Below the pieces are notes generated by a model. It did no database searches. It worked only from the letters and a program-made list of their open reading frames with translations, and was not told the origin of the DNA. DNA of 64,000 nt from Phytophthora colocasiae (Eukaryota; Oomycota; Peronosporomycetes; Peronosporales; Peronosporaceae), in NCBI GenBank assembly GCA_018806915.1, contig JAGKQI010000090.1, forward strand, positions 434,001 through 498,000, read 5' to 3'. Numbering within the stretch: position 1 is the first letter of the stretch; the number at the start of each line of letters is the position of its first letter. Positions 42,673 through 52,779 of this stretch are shown piece after piece. The translations under genes were made by a program, and so were the position numbers.

Positions 42673-42960
42673 ATGCGATCGTTCCCTTTTTACCCGTAGA
42701 GCTTCTAATAGTTGTACTTGTGTAGTAGTTGTCAGAGTTCACCGCACGGCCCGAGCCAAACACTGGACAAACCTCACTCAGTTTGCGCACACTATCTTTT
42801 AGCTTTACGTTTTCGAGTGTTGCACTTGGTAGTTGCCGAGGTTAGACCTTGCCTTCGCTGGTACAAGTATTTGAGTATCTCGGGCAGCACAACAGGCATA
42901 TGAGAAGAACCCAGATCATTAAAAGCACCACCGCGATGATTGAAGTCTTTATTTTAGTTT

Positions 42961-44220
42961 TCATTCCGTCCTACGTTCGTACATATACATAGGGTGCAAA
43001 GCAGATTTCCAGCTACATGCTGCATCGAACCGACGGACTAATTGCCAATTTTTACAGAATGGCTGCGTGCATGTCGCTCGGTGCCTAGGACAAAACAATG
43101 AGGTGGCAACAACAATTCGAGCCTTTTCCATGGCTCCAAGCTCGTGTGTGACGACCAATTTCGCGTCCTCTTCGAAGAGGAAGACATTTGCAAATATCAC
43201 AGTTGCATTGCTCGCTGGTGATTTTCGCGATAACGCAGCATCCCGTACATCGATGCACTTCAGTGCAACCTTCTTCAGACTAGGAAGGCCTTTTGTATGG
43301 AGCTCAATCCGTTCCGTAGCTAGGTCACAGAGCTCCTTCCGCATTTCGATTCCAGCACAAATACCAACGTCAGTGGTCAACGCCACTTGACACAGCACAT
43401 TTCCAATTCCAGCACCGATGTCTAAGAAGACATCTCTTGGTCGAAGAGGGCCAATGGTCTTGATCATCACAGCAACACCGGCGGGTAGAATTTCTCCAGC
43501 ATTTTCTTGTGGCCGGCCAGTCTTTTGGCGGATATCCTTGGGCCTAACATCTCCAAACATTGCTTGAAGTAGGCATGCAGCTTCCTCTTCAGTATGGACT
43601 CGCCTAGAAGCCTTTCCACCGGTTTCATCCCGACCACCTCTTCCATCGCTCGATTCACGACTACAGCCATCGACACCACTTTCGCAGTTAGCATTCCCAA
43701 TTTGAACGACGCTAGATTTTCGTAATTCACCACTTCCATGGCTGATAACTTGCGTACATACATGTGGTTCAGATGATGCGATACAAGCCACTTCTGGAGG
43801 GTTGCCATCACAATCACGTACACGTTGGTCTTCACCACAACGCGCTGGTCTTGCACCCGTCACAAGCCCAGAAATGTTTGGTACTGGGCTGCCGTTGTTT
43901 CTTGGCAGTTCGACTGCAACACCTGGACCAACAAAAAGTGGGTTATACGGTCGAGTCACTTGATTATCTGCGAGAGCTTGTCTACGCCCGGAAGAGGGCG
44001 TGGAGAATCTGCCGAAGAAGCAGCGCGGGAACTGGGCCAGCCTTCGTCCGTGTGTCCGCTTCAGACTAGCCATACGTAGTTGTAGCTCACGCCCTGTTCG
44101 TTTCGATTGAGCCATACGGCGCGCTACATAACTCCACGTAATTCGGATTCCCTGGCGCTCGAACTCAGCAGCTAGCTGCACAAGCGTTTTGTCTTCCCAA
44201 TCGAGGAACTTAGTCCTCAT
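42961..44220 (-). CDS. Myb/SANT plus DOT1-like methyltransferase, transposon cargo
   Basis: Uninterrupted 419-residue ORF whose ATG lies 347 bp inside the right piggyBac terminus. Residues about 5-52 form a Myb/SANT-like helix bundle (LDWEDKTLVQLAAEFERQGIRITWSYVARRM), then a disordered linker to about 210, then a SAM-dependent methyltransferase: motif I VFLDIGAGIGNVLCQVAL (from 264), acidic loop GIEMRKELCDLATERIE, and ATVIFANVFLFEEDAKL (about 340-355) in place of the NNF motif of DOT1 proteins. DOT1 enzymes methylate histone H3 on Lys79 without a SET domain. Motif I and the SAM acidic loop are intact, so activity is plausible. It is the only undamaged gene in the element. It could be a genuine cargo gene or a host gene trapped by chance; the DOT1 assignment is by motif. 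Confidence 0.75.
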   Translation of the reverse strand: MRTKFLDWEDKTLVQLAAEFERQGIRITWSYVARRMAQSKRTGRELQLRMASLKRTHGRRLAQFPRCFFGRFSTPSSGRRQALADNQVTRPYNPLFVGPGVAVELPRNNGSPVPNISGLVTGARPARCGEDQRVRDCDGNPPEVACIASSEPHVCTQVISHGSGELRKSSVVQIGNANCESGVDGCSRESSDGRGGRDETGGKASRRVHTEEEAACLLQAMFGDVRPKDIRQKTGRPQENAGEILPAGVAVMIKTIGPLRPRDVFLDIGAGIGNVLCQVALTTDVGICAGIEMRKELCDLATERIELHTKGLPSLKKVALKCIDVRDAALSRKSPASNATVIFANVFLFEEDAKLVVTHELGAMEKARIVVATSLFCPRHRATCTQPFCKNWQLVRRFDAACSWKSALHPMYMYERRTE

Positions 44221-44469
44221 GCAGCTTGAAAAATGCGTGTATCTTAAAAAATGAATGGGCTAACACTTCGTGCATGTATATGAAAGTTTGTATGATAAAA
44301 TACGTGGTCCTCCAGCGTTAGGATACGAGTCAAGATGGGAAAGGTATGGTTTTTACACAACAAGACAACATGTTAAATCTTTGCTCAAGCCGTCGTTTAT
44401 ATCACATCATTTTGATTAGTGGAAATTAATCATTTTCAAAACAAGATATCTTTTTTTTGTAATTTATGC

Positions 44470-44494
44470 AAAAGGGCGCTCACAGCGCCCTTTT
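44470..44494. repeat. Right subterminal palindrome of piggyBac element
   Basis: 11-bp stem AAAAGGGCGCT / AGCGCCCTTTT, 3-nt loop; matches the left copy at 35991-36015. A half-site variant follows at 44534-44552. Confidence 0.6.
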
Positions 44495-44571
44495 GTAGCG
44501 ATATTTTTCACCGTGTTTTGAAAAAGGCATTAAAGGTCGCTGTGAGCGCCCCTGTATCGCAATAGGGTTAA

Positions 44572-45620
44572 TACACACTAAATTATTGATTGAGCGAGGT
44601 CTCAATCACGTCCAAATAATCCTCCATTTCACTGTGGCGTTTAGCTTGCGTTCTGCACGTTATCATGAACTACTTGAGTACTCTTAACGCATCAATAATG
44701 AGCAAGCAGTGGTCTTCTGGGCCTGTACGACGTAAACAACTTCGACGAGACAGCTCTGAGGTAGCTCCAGCAGTCTCTTCACTTTGCAATTTTCTGCAAG
44801 ACCAAAACATGCGACTATATTGGACGTGCGGTGTCTGTTTGATGCCATTACGAAGGAGTTCACACCAACTGCGAAATACCTCAGCCCACAAGTCGCTTTG
44901 AAAGCGGTGTAGTTAAAGTTCTCGCAAAGCGTCAAGGGGTTTGGGTTAAGGTTACGGTTAGGTGGTTTTCTACTAATCAGAGCTCGATGATATGATTGAT
45001 TGCAATAAACAAATTATTGATTGACCCGAGTCTTGGGGCTCAATTAAATAACAATCTTATTTTTCACAACCCTGGACTATTCCCAGATTGGACGGGCAAA
45101 GGTGTAGTACTATTCAAAGTTCAGCCCACTCATCAGTGGAGTTTCCCAGTCTGGTTGTGCTGTACTAGTACCTGCTCCAGGCCTCTGGTGGTTCATTGGT
45201 CAAGGTTGATTCCCTCCGACCCGGAGTCCGAGGACTTACTTTCCATGTTAGCATAGGAAAATCCAAACAATTTACAATCACAATCAAACCTTCAATAGCC
45301 AAGCCAACCGCGTCTGCTTGTTTGGATGTAGCAGCAAATAGCTCGTACACATATGTAGATTAACCATGTCATGAACACTGTGTAGTTAACCTGGCAATCA
45401 TCCCGTGCACGTACCGCTTTAGACAACGTGCTGATACTCTAAACGTAACCATGCTTACTATTTCGGGTGTAGTAGTACCAACTACCGCGACAATCTTGGT
45501 AATCATTCGCGATATGATCAACGGTTGATGCGCCACGTGATCCACTTCAACTCGAACAGACCGACGATCGCTTTTAACCATCGTCGTCATTCCTCAAGTC
45601 GCCGGCGCAATACATAGTCA
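44572..45620. other. Repeat-derived spacer before aquaporin 2
   Basis: No supported gene. 45059-45108 is an uninterrupted copy, in reverse orientation, of the repeat that is split by the inverted-repeat element at 35264. A minus-strand frame at 44684-44935 (LCENFNYTAFKATCGLRYF) looks TE-derived but is unassigned. An Inr-like CGTCATTCCTCAAG lies at 45585-45598. Confidence 0.5.
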
Positions 45621-46518
45621 ATGACAGCGCCAACTCCACCGTTCCCGGCCCGTAAAATGCGTGACAGCAACATCGATGACACCTCCAATGGACCTTCAGA
45701 CCCGACGCCGTACGCCGATTTCTCCACGGTCACGTGCACCCCTGACACTAACGTTCCTATCATCGACCGCGAGTCTTCACAATACATTCAGACGGACTAC
45801 CTACCTTCTGCAGATATGAAACGCCGACTATTCGTGACGAATAACACGCATCTACGTGAATGTCTAGCTGAATTCCTGGCCACAGTCTTGGCGATCGCCT
45901 TTGGCCTCGGAGGGATTGCTCAAAGCGCTCTTTGGAGTGGAGGAGGCGACATAATGACTGTCAGTATTAACTGGGGCGTGGCGGTGATGCTCGGTACATT
46001 CGTCGCGGACAGCGTGAGTGGCGCGCAGATCATCTCCGTCATCACCGTCACGAACGCCGTGTACGGTCGCATGCCGTGGTGGAAAGTCCCGGGCTACATG
46101 GCCGCCCAGATACTCGGTGCTTTCGTGGGTGCTGCGCTCATTTACGTGTTGAACGCGCAAAAGATTCGACGTGAGGACCCGAACCAGGAGACGATGTACA
46201 AGCTCTTCATCACCTATGCGCGCGACGGCGTCTCCAACTACACCGCCTTTTACACCGAAGTATTGGCCTGCGCGTGCATCATGCTGGCGTCGTACGCTAT
46301 TAAAGACAGACGCAACCGTTGGCCAGGGAACCGAGGCACGCCGTTTGCATTGGCTCTACTGGTTACTGCCATTTCATGCGCGTTTAGCACGAATTCAGGT
46401 CTGGGTATGAGCCCCAACAGGGACTTTGGCCCTCGCCTCTTCACGTACATCATCGGCTACCACATGGTCTTCACGGAGGACTCGTACTACTTCTGGATCC
46501 CGATCGTAGCGCCGCTTA

Positions 46519-46755
46519 TGTTGTAAGTTTGACTTGAGCTAGAAGAAGTAGATTGGAGACTGATGTATTATGTAGTTAGATAAAAGGCCGAATGCCTGTG
46601 TCAATATGCATGCCTCCTGTGAGGAGTTTCTCAACTTCCCGTACTCCTACGTCCCGTACGGAGATTCCTCACCTTCTCGTGTCCTGCGAAGATACACTTC
46701 ATCTCAACAGCTTCTCAGGATCTCCTGACAACTGAATCTCCGCCATCTTCCGACA
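46519..46755 (-). repeat. LTR of copia-2 (3' LTR)
   Basis: 237 bp; one visible difference from the other LTR (AGAAGAAG against AGACGAAG near the start). Confidence 0.95.
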
Positions 46756-46989
46756 CTCCTTCCCGCGACGTCATCCTGTCAGCATCACCAGCTCACGAAT
46801 TTCCAGGTCGAGGCGCTGGTAGAGGCTTTCGTCAGTATGTCGGCGCGCGTCTATAGACTCACGGTACGCCGGCGATTACCTTCTTTTGACGAAGTCCTTT
46901 ACGAACTTGTGGCGTGTATCGATATGCTTGGCTCTGCCGGATGTGTCCTCGCCTTCTAGTTGACAATAGCCGCTTGATTGTCCGTAAAG

Positions 46990-49900
46990 TACCGACGGCA
47001 CTTGTAACTCAATCAATTTCTTTTAAGCACTCCATAATACCTAGCATTTCTGCTGTAATACGTGACGCAGCTACGAACTCTGACTCCATCGTCGAGAGTG
47101 AGACTGCAAAGCCTGCTTCTTGCAGATCCAGGAAACCACGGCACCTGCCACCATAACAACCCCACCCGTCACAGTTTTCTGTCTTCCTTATCAGATGCGT
47201 AGTCGGCATCACTAAACGCCTCCACCATCACGTCGTTGTCCGCTACGCTCTTGTCTGTATCCATCACGAATTTCAGATGCTTCGTGCCCTTCAAGTATCT
47301 TGCGATTCGTTTTGCTTATCTCCAGTCGCGCTCACGTGGTGCATGAGTTTCTTGTAACTCAGATGAACTGCAAACGAGATGTCGGGCCTCGTACATCTGC
47401 AATCCACAGCAAACTTCCAACCAATGATTGGAAGGTTTGTGCTATTGACGCCAGGCGCTCAGCACTTCCACTTGGCAGTAGCTCTCCAGGTTCCTCACCA
47501 TCGTGGTCATCCCCGATTGGAGTTCTCACGGGTACTGCCTTATCCAGCTGGAACTTTACCAGCATATCCTCGATCACCTTTTTCTTGATCCAATGTCCAT
47601 CCCGCTCTTGTCGTCGTAGTTGAACGAGATCCCCAGAACTTCGACACCACTCCAAGGTCCTTCAAATCCACTACCTGCATGTCTGAAGAACTGGTCTACT
47701 TTAGCAACACTCGTAGCCGTCACCAGGATATCATCACGTAAATACCCACAAGTGTCATACCATCCTTCATCCTTGATGTACAAACAACTGTCATCAGCAC
47801 TGCAGGAAACCTAGCGAGACGAGAATCGAGTGTAGCAATTGGTTCAACAGTCTTCCAGACTGTTTTAACCCGTACATCCCTTTTCAACAGCAACGCTAAC
47901 TCGTACTTTATTCACTCCCAGCGTGGAGCTGCTCGTCAGTAAATTCCATCCCCTTCGAAATAAACAAAAATGACCAAATTTTCTTCTTTTTTTGCTGACG
48001 TAAGCGCTTGGTACATCGCCGTGCCGAGCTGGAACATTCAGATTCTTGACACCACCAGAATAACTCTTCAGAAGTCAATTCGAGAACTGCTGAGAACGTG
48101 TACGTGTAATCTACACCTTTCCTGTTCATCGCCACGAGCCACTAATCGTGCCTTGTACCTTTCCCACCGTGCCGTCCGCATGAGTCTTCAGTTTGAACAC
48201 CCACTTGGTGTGCAGAAGCTTGGCGTTCTCAGGTTTCCTCACTACTCGCCATGTTTCGTTCTGCTCGAGAGCCAATCTCCTCCCAGCTTGTTTCCACTTG
48301 TTCGCTCGCGGATCTCGCATCGCTTGCCTATAGTTCTTGGGATCTTCTAGCACGACCGAGTTTACTCTGTCCACTGGCACATGTTTCGCTCCCATGTTGC
48401 GTGTTCTCATGCGTGTCACCAGTTCTTTATCAGCTGGCAACTTCTCATCATCAGCATTACCCAGCTCCTTCCACTTCGTCAGCTTCTTCATGTCTTGAAG
48501 CTTGGTTCTTATTCTTGTTCTTCTTCTTTCTGGATTTATCTTTCTTCGAGTTGGTCTTGTTTGTCGTCTTCTTTTTTGTAGCGACTCCGTCATGATCTTC
48601 AACAGCCCTTTTCAACTCTGGATCCTCGCGTTCGAGCTGTATTTACCAGCTGCTCGTTCTGCTTGCTGTTCGAGAGTCCACGTTCTTGATATGCTGAGTA
48701 GTTATCACGATTCTGTCCTTGGGCAGGTAAACTTTTGAAACCTTTGGTTTCGTCATTCTTTCCCACGATCATCCCCACTTGGCCCCTTGGTTTCCCGACT
48801 TTTTGCCAGGATCTCTGTATGCAGTGCAGGAGCTGCCGAACACCACTATCTCTGACAAATTCAGGACATTTCCGGTTAATAACTCGATGGGAGACATTCG
48901 CTTTGAGTTAGCCCGACAGGAGCTCCGATTCAGCACAAACGCCGCATATTCGACAGCATCACCCCAAAAGTAAAGAGGTGGCCCACTGGCAAACAGCATA
49001 CACCTCGCAACATTCAGGATCGTCCGATGCATGCGCTCAGCTTTCCCGTTTGAGGCCTGGTTCTCTCGCTCGCTCACTTGCCGTCGGACGCCAGTCGCTT
49101 TGCAGAATGGATCCACATTTATATACTCCTTCCCGCCGTCGGTGCGAGCACATGGATCTTACCGCAGTTAAATCGTTTCTCGAAATACGCAAGAATTGCT
49201 CAAAGTTCTTTGCCAGCTTCCACCTTGTTCTTTGAGAACACCCTCGTAATTTGTAGAGTAGTCCACGAAATTAATCATGTATCTGTTTCCGCGTCTGTCT
49301 TTCGGAGTCATCAGGGCCCTTGATATCACTCCCAATTACACCGCCAATCTTGTCGATCAGGGCATTCGTGCCGCTGTCCTTCTTACTCTGATTGTTCTTG
49401 CATTGCTTACCTGAGAACAGGTTAAACAATTGAGTCTAGCCCTGCTGGTCAGCTTGATTCCCAGCCAGCCGCATCTGCCATCTTCTCCACTGTGTCATAC
49501 GCGATATGTCCTAAGCGCTCGTGCAGTTCTAGCAGTGTAGTCTCGGTCACTGCGGTTCCATTTCTTCACCTGCTTCTTCTACAGCCTGAATAACAGTATC
49601 TGCACGCATCTCCACTCCCATTGGTACTTCGACCATCGCGTTCACCCACAGCACCTTATTGCGTCTGAACACCTCAAGACTTTCATCCCAGTGTCTTCTT
49701 TCACAGCATAACTTTTTCCGTTGGTGCGCTCTGGAATACACCTTTCTCCTCCAATATACCATAGCTAATGATATTATCTGGCAGATTCTCTCCGTAATGA
49801 ACGTCCTTTAAGTCCACTACCACCACGTTTGCCGTCTACAATTGCCCGTAGCGGCGACAGTTCCTTTCTTATTCACGCGAAAATGATTTCCACTCGCTGC

Positions 49901-50070
49901 AACGTATCGTTCGTTCACTGATCAACTGCATCTCATGGCAACTTCTCATCTTTAACCAGATGCACACTGGAACCACTGTCAAGATCCACCTGTTGTTTTC
50001 TTCAGCTGCACTGGTCTTCACTGCGAGTGAGACCTTGGTCTCCTTGAGTGCCACCACCTTTGTCCGCAAC
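46990..50070 (-). pseudogene. Copia-2 pol remnant: integrase, RT, RNase H
   Basis: Minus-strand frames in order: integrase C-terminal part (NQASNGKAERMHRTILNVARCMLFASGPP, 49116-48769), RT N-terminal region (DPKNYRQAMRDPRANKW, NETWRVVRKPENAKLLHTKWVFKLK, 48602-48126), RT palm with DDILVTATS near 47750, then QSLVGSLLWIADVRGP and RNase H (AVSLSTMESEFVAAS, near 47100). Frameshifts every few hundred bases; no functional polyprotein. Confidence 0.8.
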
Positions 50071-50279
50071 ACTAAGCCAAATGCCCAATTTCGCCACAGT
50101 TGCCAGCACTTGCGAGTCTCTGTTGACGCAACTCGCGCGACAGACTCATTTGCTCGTCCACTCTGGCTACCTCGACTCCTCCACTGGTCTGACCTCCTCG
50201 ACCACGACTTCCACGTCCGCCTTGGCCGCGTATGTTGTCTTGTTTGTTCATTGTCTCTTCATACTCGATCGCAAAGACA

Positions 50280-51347
50280 CTAACTCGGTAGCTTGTTGCC
50301 AGGTAGTCCACCCCTCTGCAGGTTCAATCTGGTCAACATTGCGCTTTGTAAGTACGGGAGGCGCCGACTTGCACAAGCTCTGCAAGACATGTAAATCCGA
50401 GCAGCCCGATCGTTCAGCCACGTACGTGATGTACTGATAGTGATCAGTCCAGGTCCTATTCTTATCTTTTCTGCTGTCATCAGCTGCAGTCCTTTAGCAG
50501 CCGAAATAGTTGTCATGTAGGGTACAAGCATCCTATTCATGACGTGTTCCAGCGTCGGTGACTCCGTTGTCCACAATGGAACCATACGTTCGAAATAAAC
50601 TAGCGCAGAACCATTGAGTTTCCCGTTTAGTGCCAAAATCCTGAATTCTTCAAGCCAGTCACCGCCGCTCATCTGTTGAGCTGCCCCAGTCGTTGCAGGA
50701 ACCACGCGGTCCCATGGCACAAAGTGCTGCACCAAGTCCAGGATAAACTTCTTTCCCTGAAAACCTTGAAGCCTGGCCAATCGAGGTCACGTGGTTTGGG
50801 AATTTTTACACCGAAGTTCGTCGGTGGCGAGAAGTTCTCCCCGGGTGGTGATGCTATCTTCTCTTGCTGCACTTGTGGTTGCTGAGGAGCAACTGGAGTT
50901 TCCACCGGCCGAGTCGTCACCGGAGGTGGTACTGCTGCAGGCACCGACATTGGATCGTCTGAGAGTCCGACTCTCATCCAACGATCCCTCGCCTTCAAGA
51001 AGTCGGTGAATGCGCTGGAGCCTGAGAACGTGTTCTCGAAGGGCGACGGATGCGGCACCTCAGTGCGATGCTGCATCTGTTGCTGGGCTTGGCCTGGTCA
51101 TGATGAACTGCATCTGCCAGCGGCTTGGCAGCCTTTCGATGAGACCTTCAAGTCTGTCAAGACGCTCAGAGCTTTCGCTTGAGTTCCGACTTCCACTCTC
51201 ATGAGCACTAGATGCGCCAGAATCCGAGTGCGCCCCTTCAAACAACTCGAACGGGTCTGAAACCACGTTCGGTCCTGAATTGTCGGCATCGCGCTCGTTG
51301 CCAGGACATTGTCGTCGTGAAGCGTCGTCAGATCCGCTTGGGCTCAT
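50280..51347 (-). pseudogene. Copia-2 gag remnant
   Basis: Starts MSPSGSDDASRRQ in the primer site (51347-51060), continues in other frames through PFENTFSGSSAFTDFLKARDRW, GVKIPKPRDLDWPGF, then WLEEFRILALNGKLNGSALVYFERM and YMTTISAAKGLQLM. No intact frame. Confidence 0.7.
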
Positions 51348-51351
51348 AACC
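51338..51351 (-). promoter_or_regulatory. Primer-binding site of copia-2 containing the gag start
   Basis: On the minus strand GGTTATGAGCCC directly follows the LTR and is complementary to the initiator tRNA-Met anticodon arm. The ATG in it (51347-51345) is the first codon of the gag frame MSPSGSDD. Confidence 0.85.
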
Positions 51352-51588
51352 TGTTGTAAGTTTGACTTGAGCTAGACGAAGTAGATTGGAGACTGATGTA
51401 TTATGTAGTTAGATAAAAGGCCGAATGCCTGTGTCAATATGCATGCCTCCTGTGAGGAGTTTCTCAACTTCCCGTACTCCTACGTCCCGTACGGAGATTC
51501 CTCACCTTCTCGTGTCCTGCGAAGATACACTTCATCTCAACAGCTTCTCAGGATCTCCTGACAACTGAATCTCCGCCATCTTCCGACA
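51352..51588 (-). repeat. LTR of copia-2 (5' LTR)
   Basis: 237 bp, adjacent to the primer-binding site on its lower side. Confidence 0.95.
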
Positions 51589-51709
51589 GCTTATCGGAGG
51601 GGTCATAGGCGGTGGACTCTACATCCTCTTCGTTGAAATGCAGCATCCAGAACTCCCGCAGAAACCTACTGGCAGTACGGATCGTGAGCGACTTCTTCAG
51701 AACGTGTAG

Positions 51710-52242
51710 ATAATAACCTTAGATCAACTCTAAATACTACCTTTCTGCATGTAGGATGCCAGCAACCTTACTTCGCCTGCGCCAATATGCAAGCCAGGAG
51801 CTCTTTTGCTTGTGGTGGACGTGGATAGAGCAAGAGTTCGTCAAAATCGTTTGGCCGTTGGGGTCGCCACGTGATGACCCCTTGGTGACAACACATGACA
51901 GTGCATCACAGCACCACGCTACCGGCGGTACAGCTAGCGCATTGAGTCAATGCGATTGACTTCCTCCTGGTTGTTTGTCGCAGAACTCATAGTACATGGC
52001 ACTTTATGAATATGGCCACAATGTTCTCGTATTGAAATCAGAGGACCAGCTGGAATGAGACTTCACCCTGAAAGAGAAGCATAAAGGCTCCGGAAGCGAC
52101 TTCAATTGCCATAAGAACCACACTTCGCTTGTCATCTGCCTTGCCGGCTCTTCCTTCAAAAACCTTCGGCTCCTCGGCTTGGAATACAATATACCGGTTC
52201 ATTCTCCCTTTCGCCGTCTTCAAACACTCTACTATTCAAGCC
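51710..52242. promoter_or_regulatory. Intergenic, promoter side of aquaporin 3
   Basis: No gene. An Inr-like GGTTCATTCTCCCTTTC at 52197-52213 lies about 30 bp before the ATG of member 3. Confidence 0.5.
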
Positions 52243-52779
52243 ATGGAGGAACCGAGCTTCGTCAACAGCGGCCAATACGTCAGCGACCTCATCGAGAGAT
52301 CAGGCCACCACAGCGGAGGGAAGACACCAAAGTTAACACGCTACCCGTCGACTCCACACACGCCAATGCATCGTCGACCAGGCCAGGCGTCGTACAATTT
52401 CGCTAATACCCCGTACACCCCACGTCGCGTCCCTCGCTCTACCTCAATGCACTCGGTTCTTCACCAGACGAACCGCAGTCAGATTTGGCTGGCTGACGAT
52501 ACCACCCGGAAATTACCGATCGTCCTGAAGAGTGTGCATCTACGCGAATGCCTCGCCGAGTTCCTAGGCACATTCATGCTCTGTGTCTTCGGCCTTGGTG
52601 TGAACAACCAAGTGGCTCTATCGAAGGGAGCCAATGGGTCATGGCTGAGTATCAATATCTGCTGGGGCATTGCGCTGCTTATGGGCGTGTACATCTCGGA
52701 AGGTATTAGTGGTGCACACTTAAACACAGCTGTAACCTTTACACATGCCATGTTTGGCCGCATTCCATGGTGGAAACTA

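Larger units (their letters stand above)
35934..44567. mobile_element. 8.6-kb piggyBac-type element carrying cargo genes
   Basis: Left end CCCTATCG at 35934 and right end the reverse complement of CCCTATTG at 44567, each flanked on the outside by TTAA (35930-35933 and 44568-44571), the piggyBac target. Both subterminal regions carry the palindrome AAAAGGGCGCT.../...GCGCCCTTTT (35991-36015 and 44470-44494) and variants near 36095 and 44534. Inside: transposase on the plus strand, three foreign gene fragments, and a DOT1-like gene. The ends agree in TIR, TTAA and subterminal motifs, so I treat them as one element; the cargo could also be secondary insertions. Confidence 0.75.
46519..51588 (-). 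mobile_element. Ty1/copia LTR retrotransposon (copia-2)
   Basis: LTRs 46519-46755 and 51352-51588 (237 bp, TGTTG...CGACA), target duplication GCTTA at 46514-46518 and 51589-51593. Transcribed on the minus strand: primer site next to the upper LTR, then gag, integrase, RT, RNase H toward 46755. The two LTRs show one difference by eye, yet the coding part has many frame breaks. Confidence 0.95.
45621..51709 (+). pseudogene. Aquaporin cluster member 2, split by copia-2
   Basis: The 5' part 45621-46518 encodes an MIP channel through span 6 (VFTEDSYYFWIPIVAPL); the copia element interrupts it, and 51594-51709 continues in frame (IGGVIGGGLYILFVEMQHPE..., stop at 51707-51709) once one copy of GCTTA is counted. 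Both pore boxes are altered: SGAQIISVITVTNAVYG where relatives have SGAHLNTAVTFTHAVFG, and GLGMSPNRDFGPRLF in place of NPARDFGPRLF. The filter Arg is kept. So this channel had lost both NPA signatures before the insertion. The start may be at 45621 or 45657. It lacks the N-terminal TNRS motif of members 1, 3 and 4. Confidence 0.88.
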
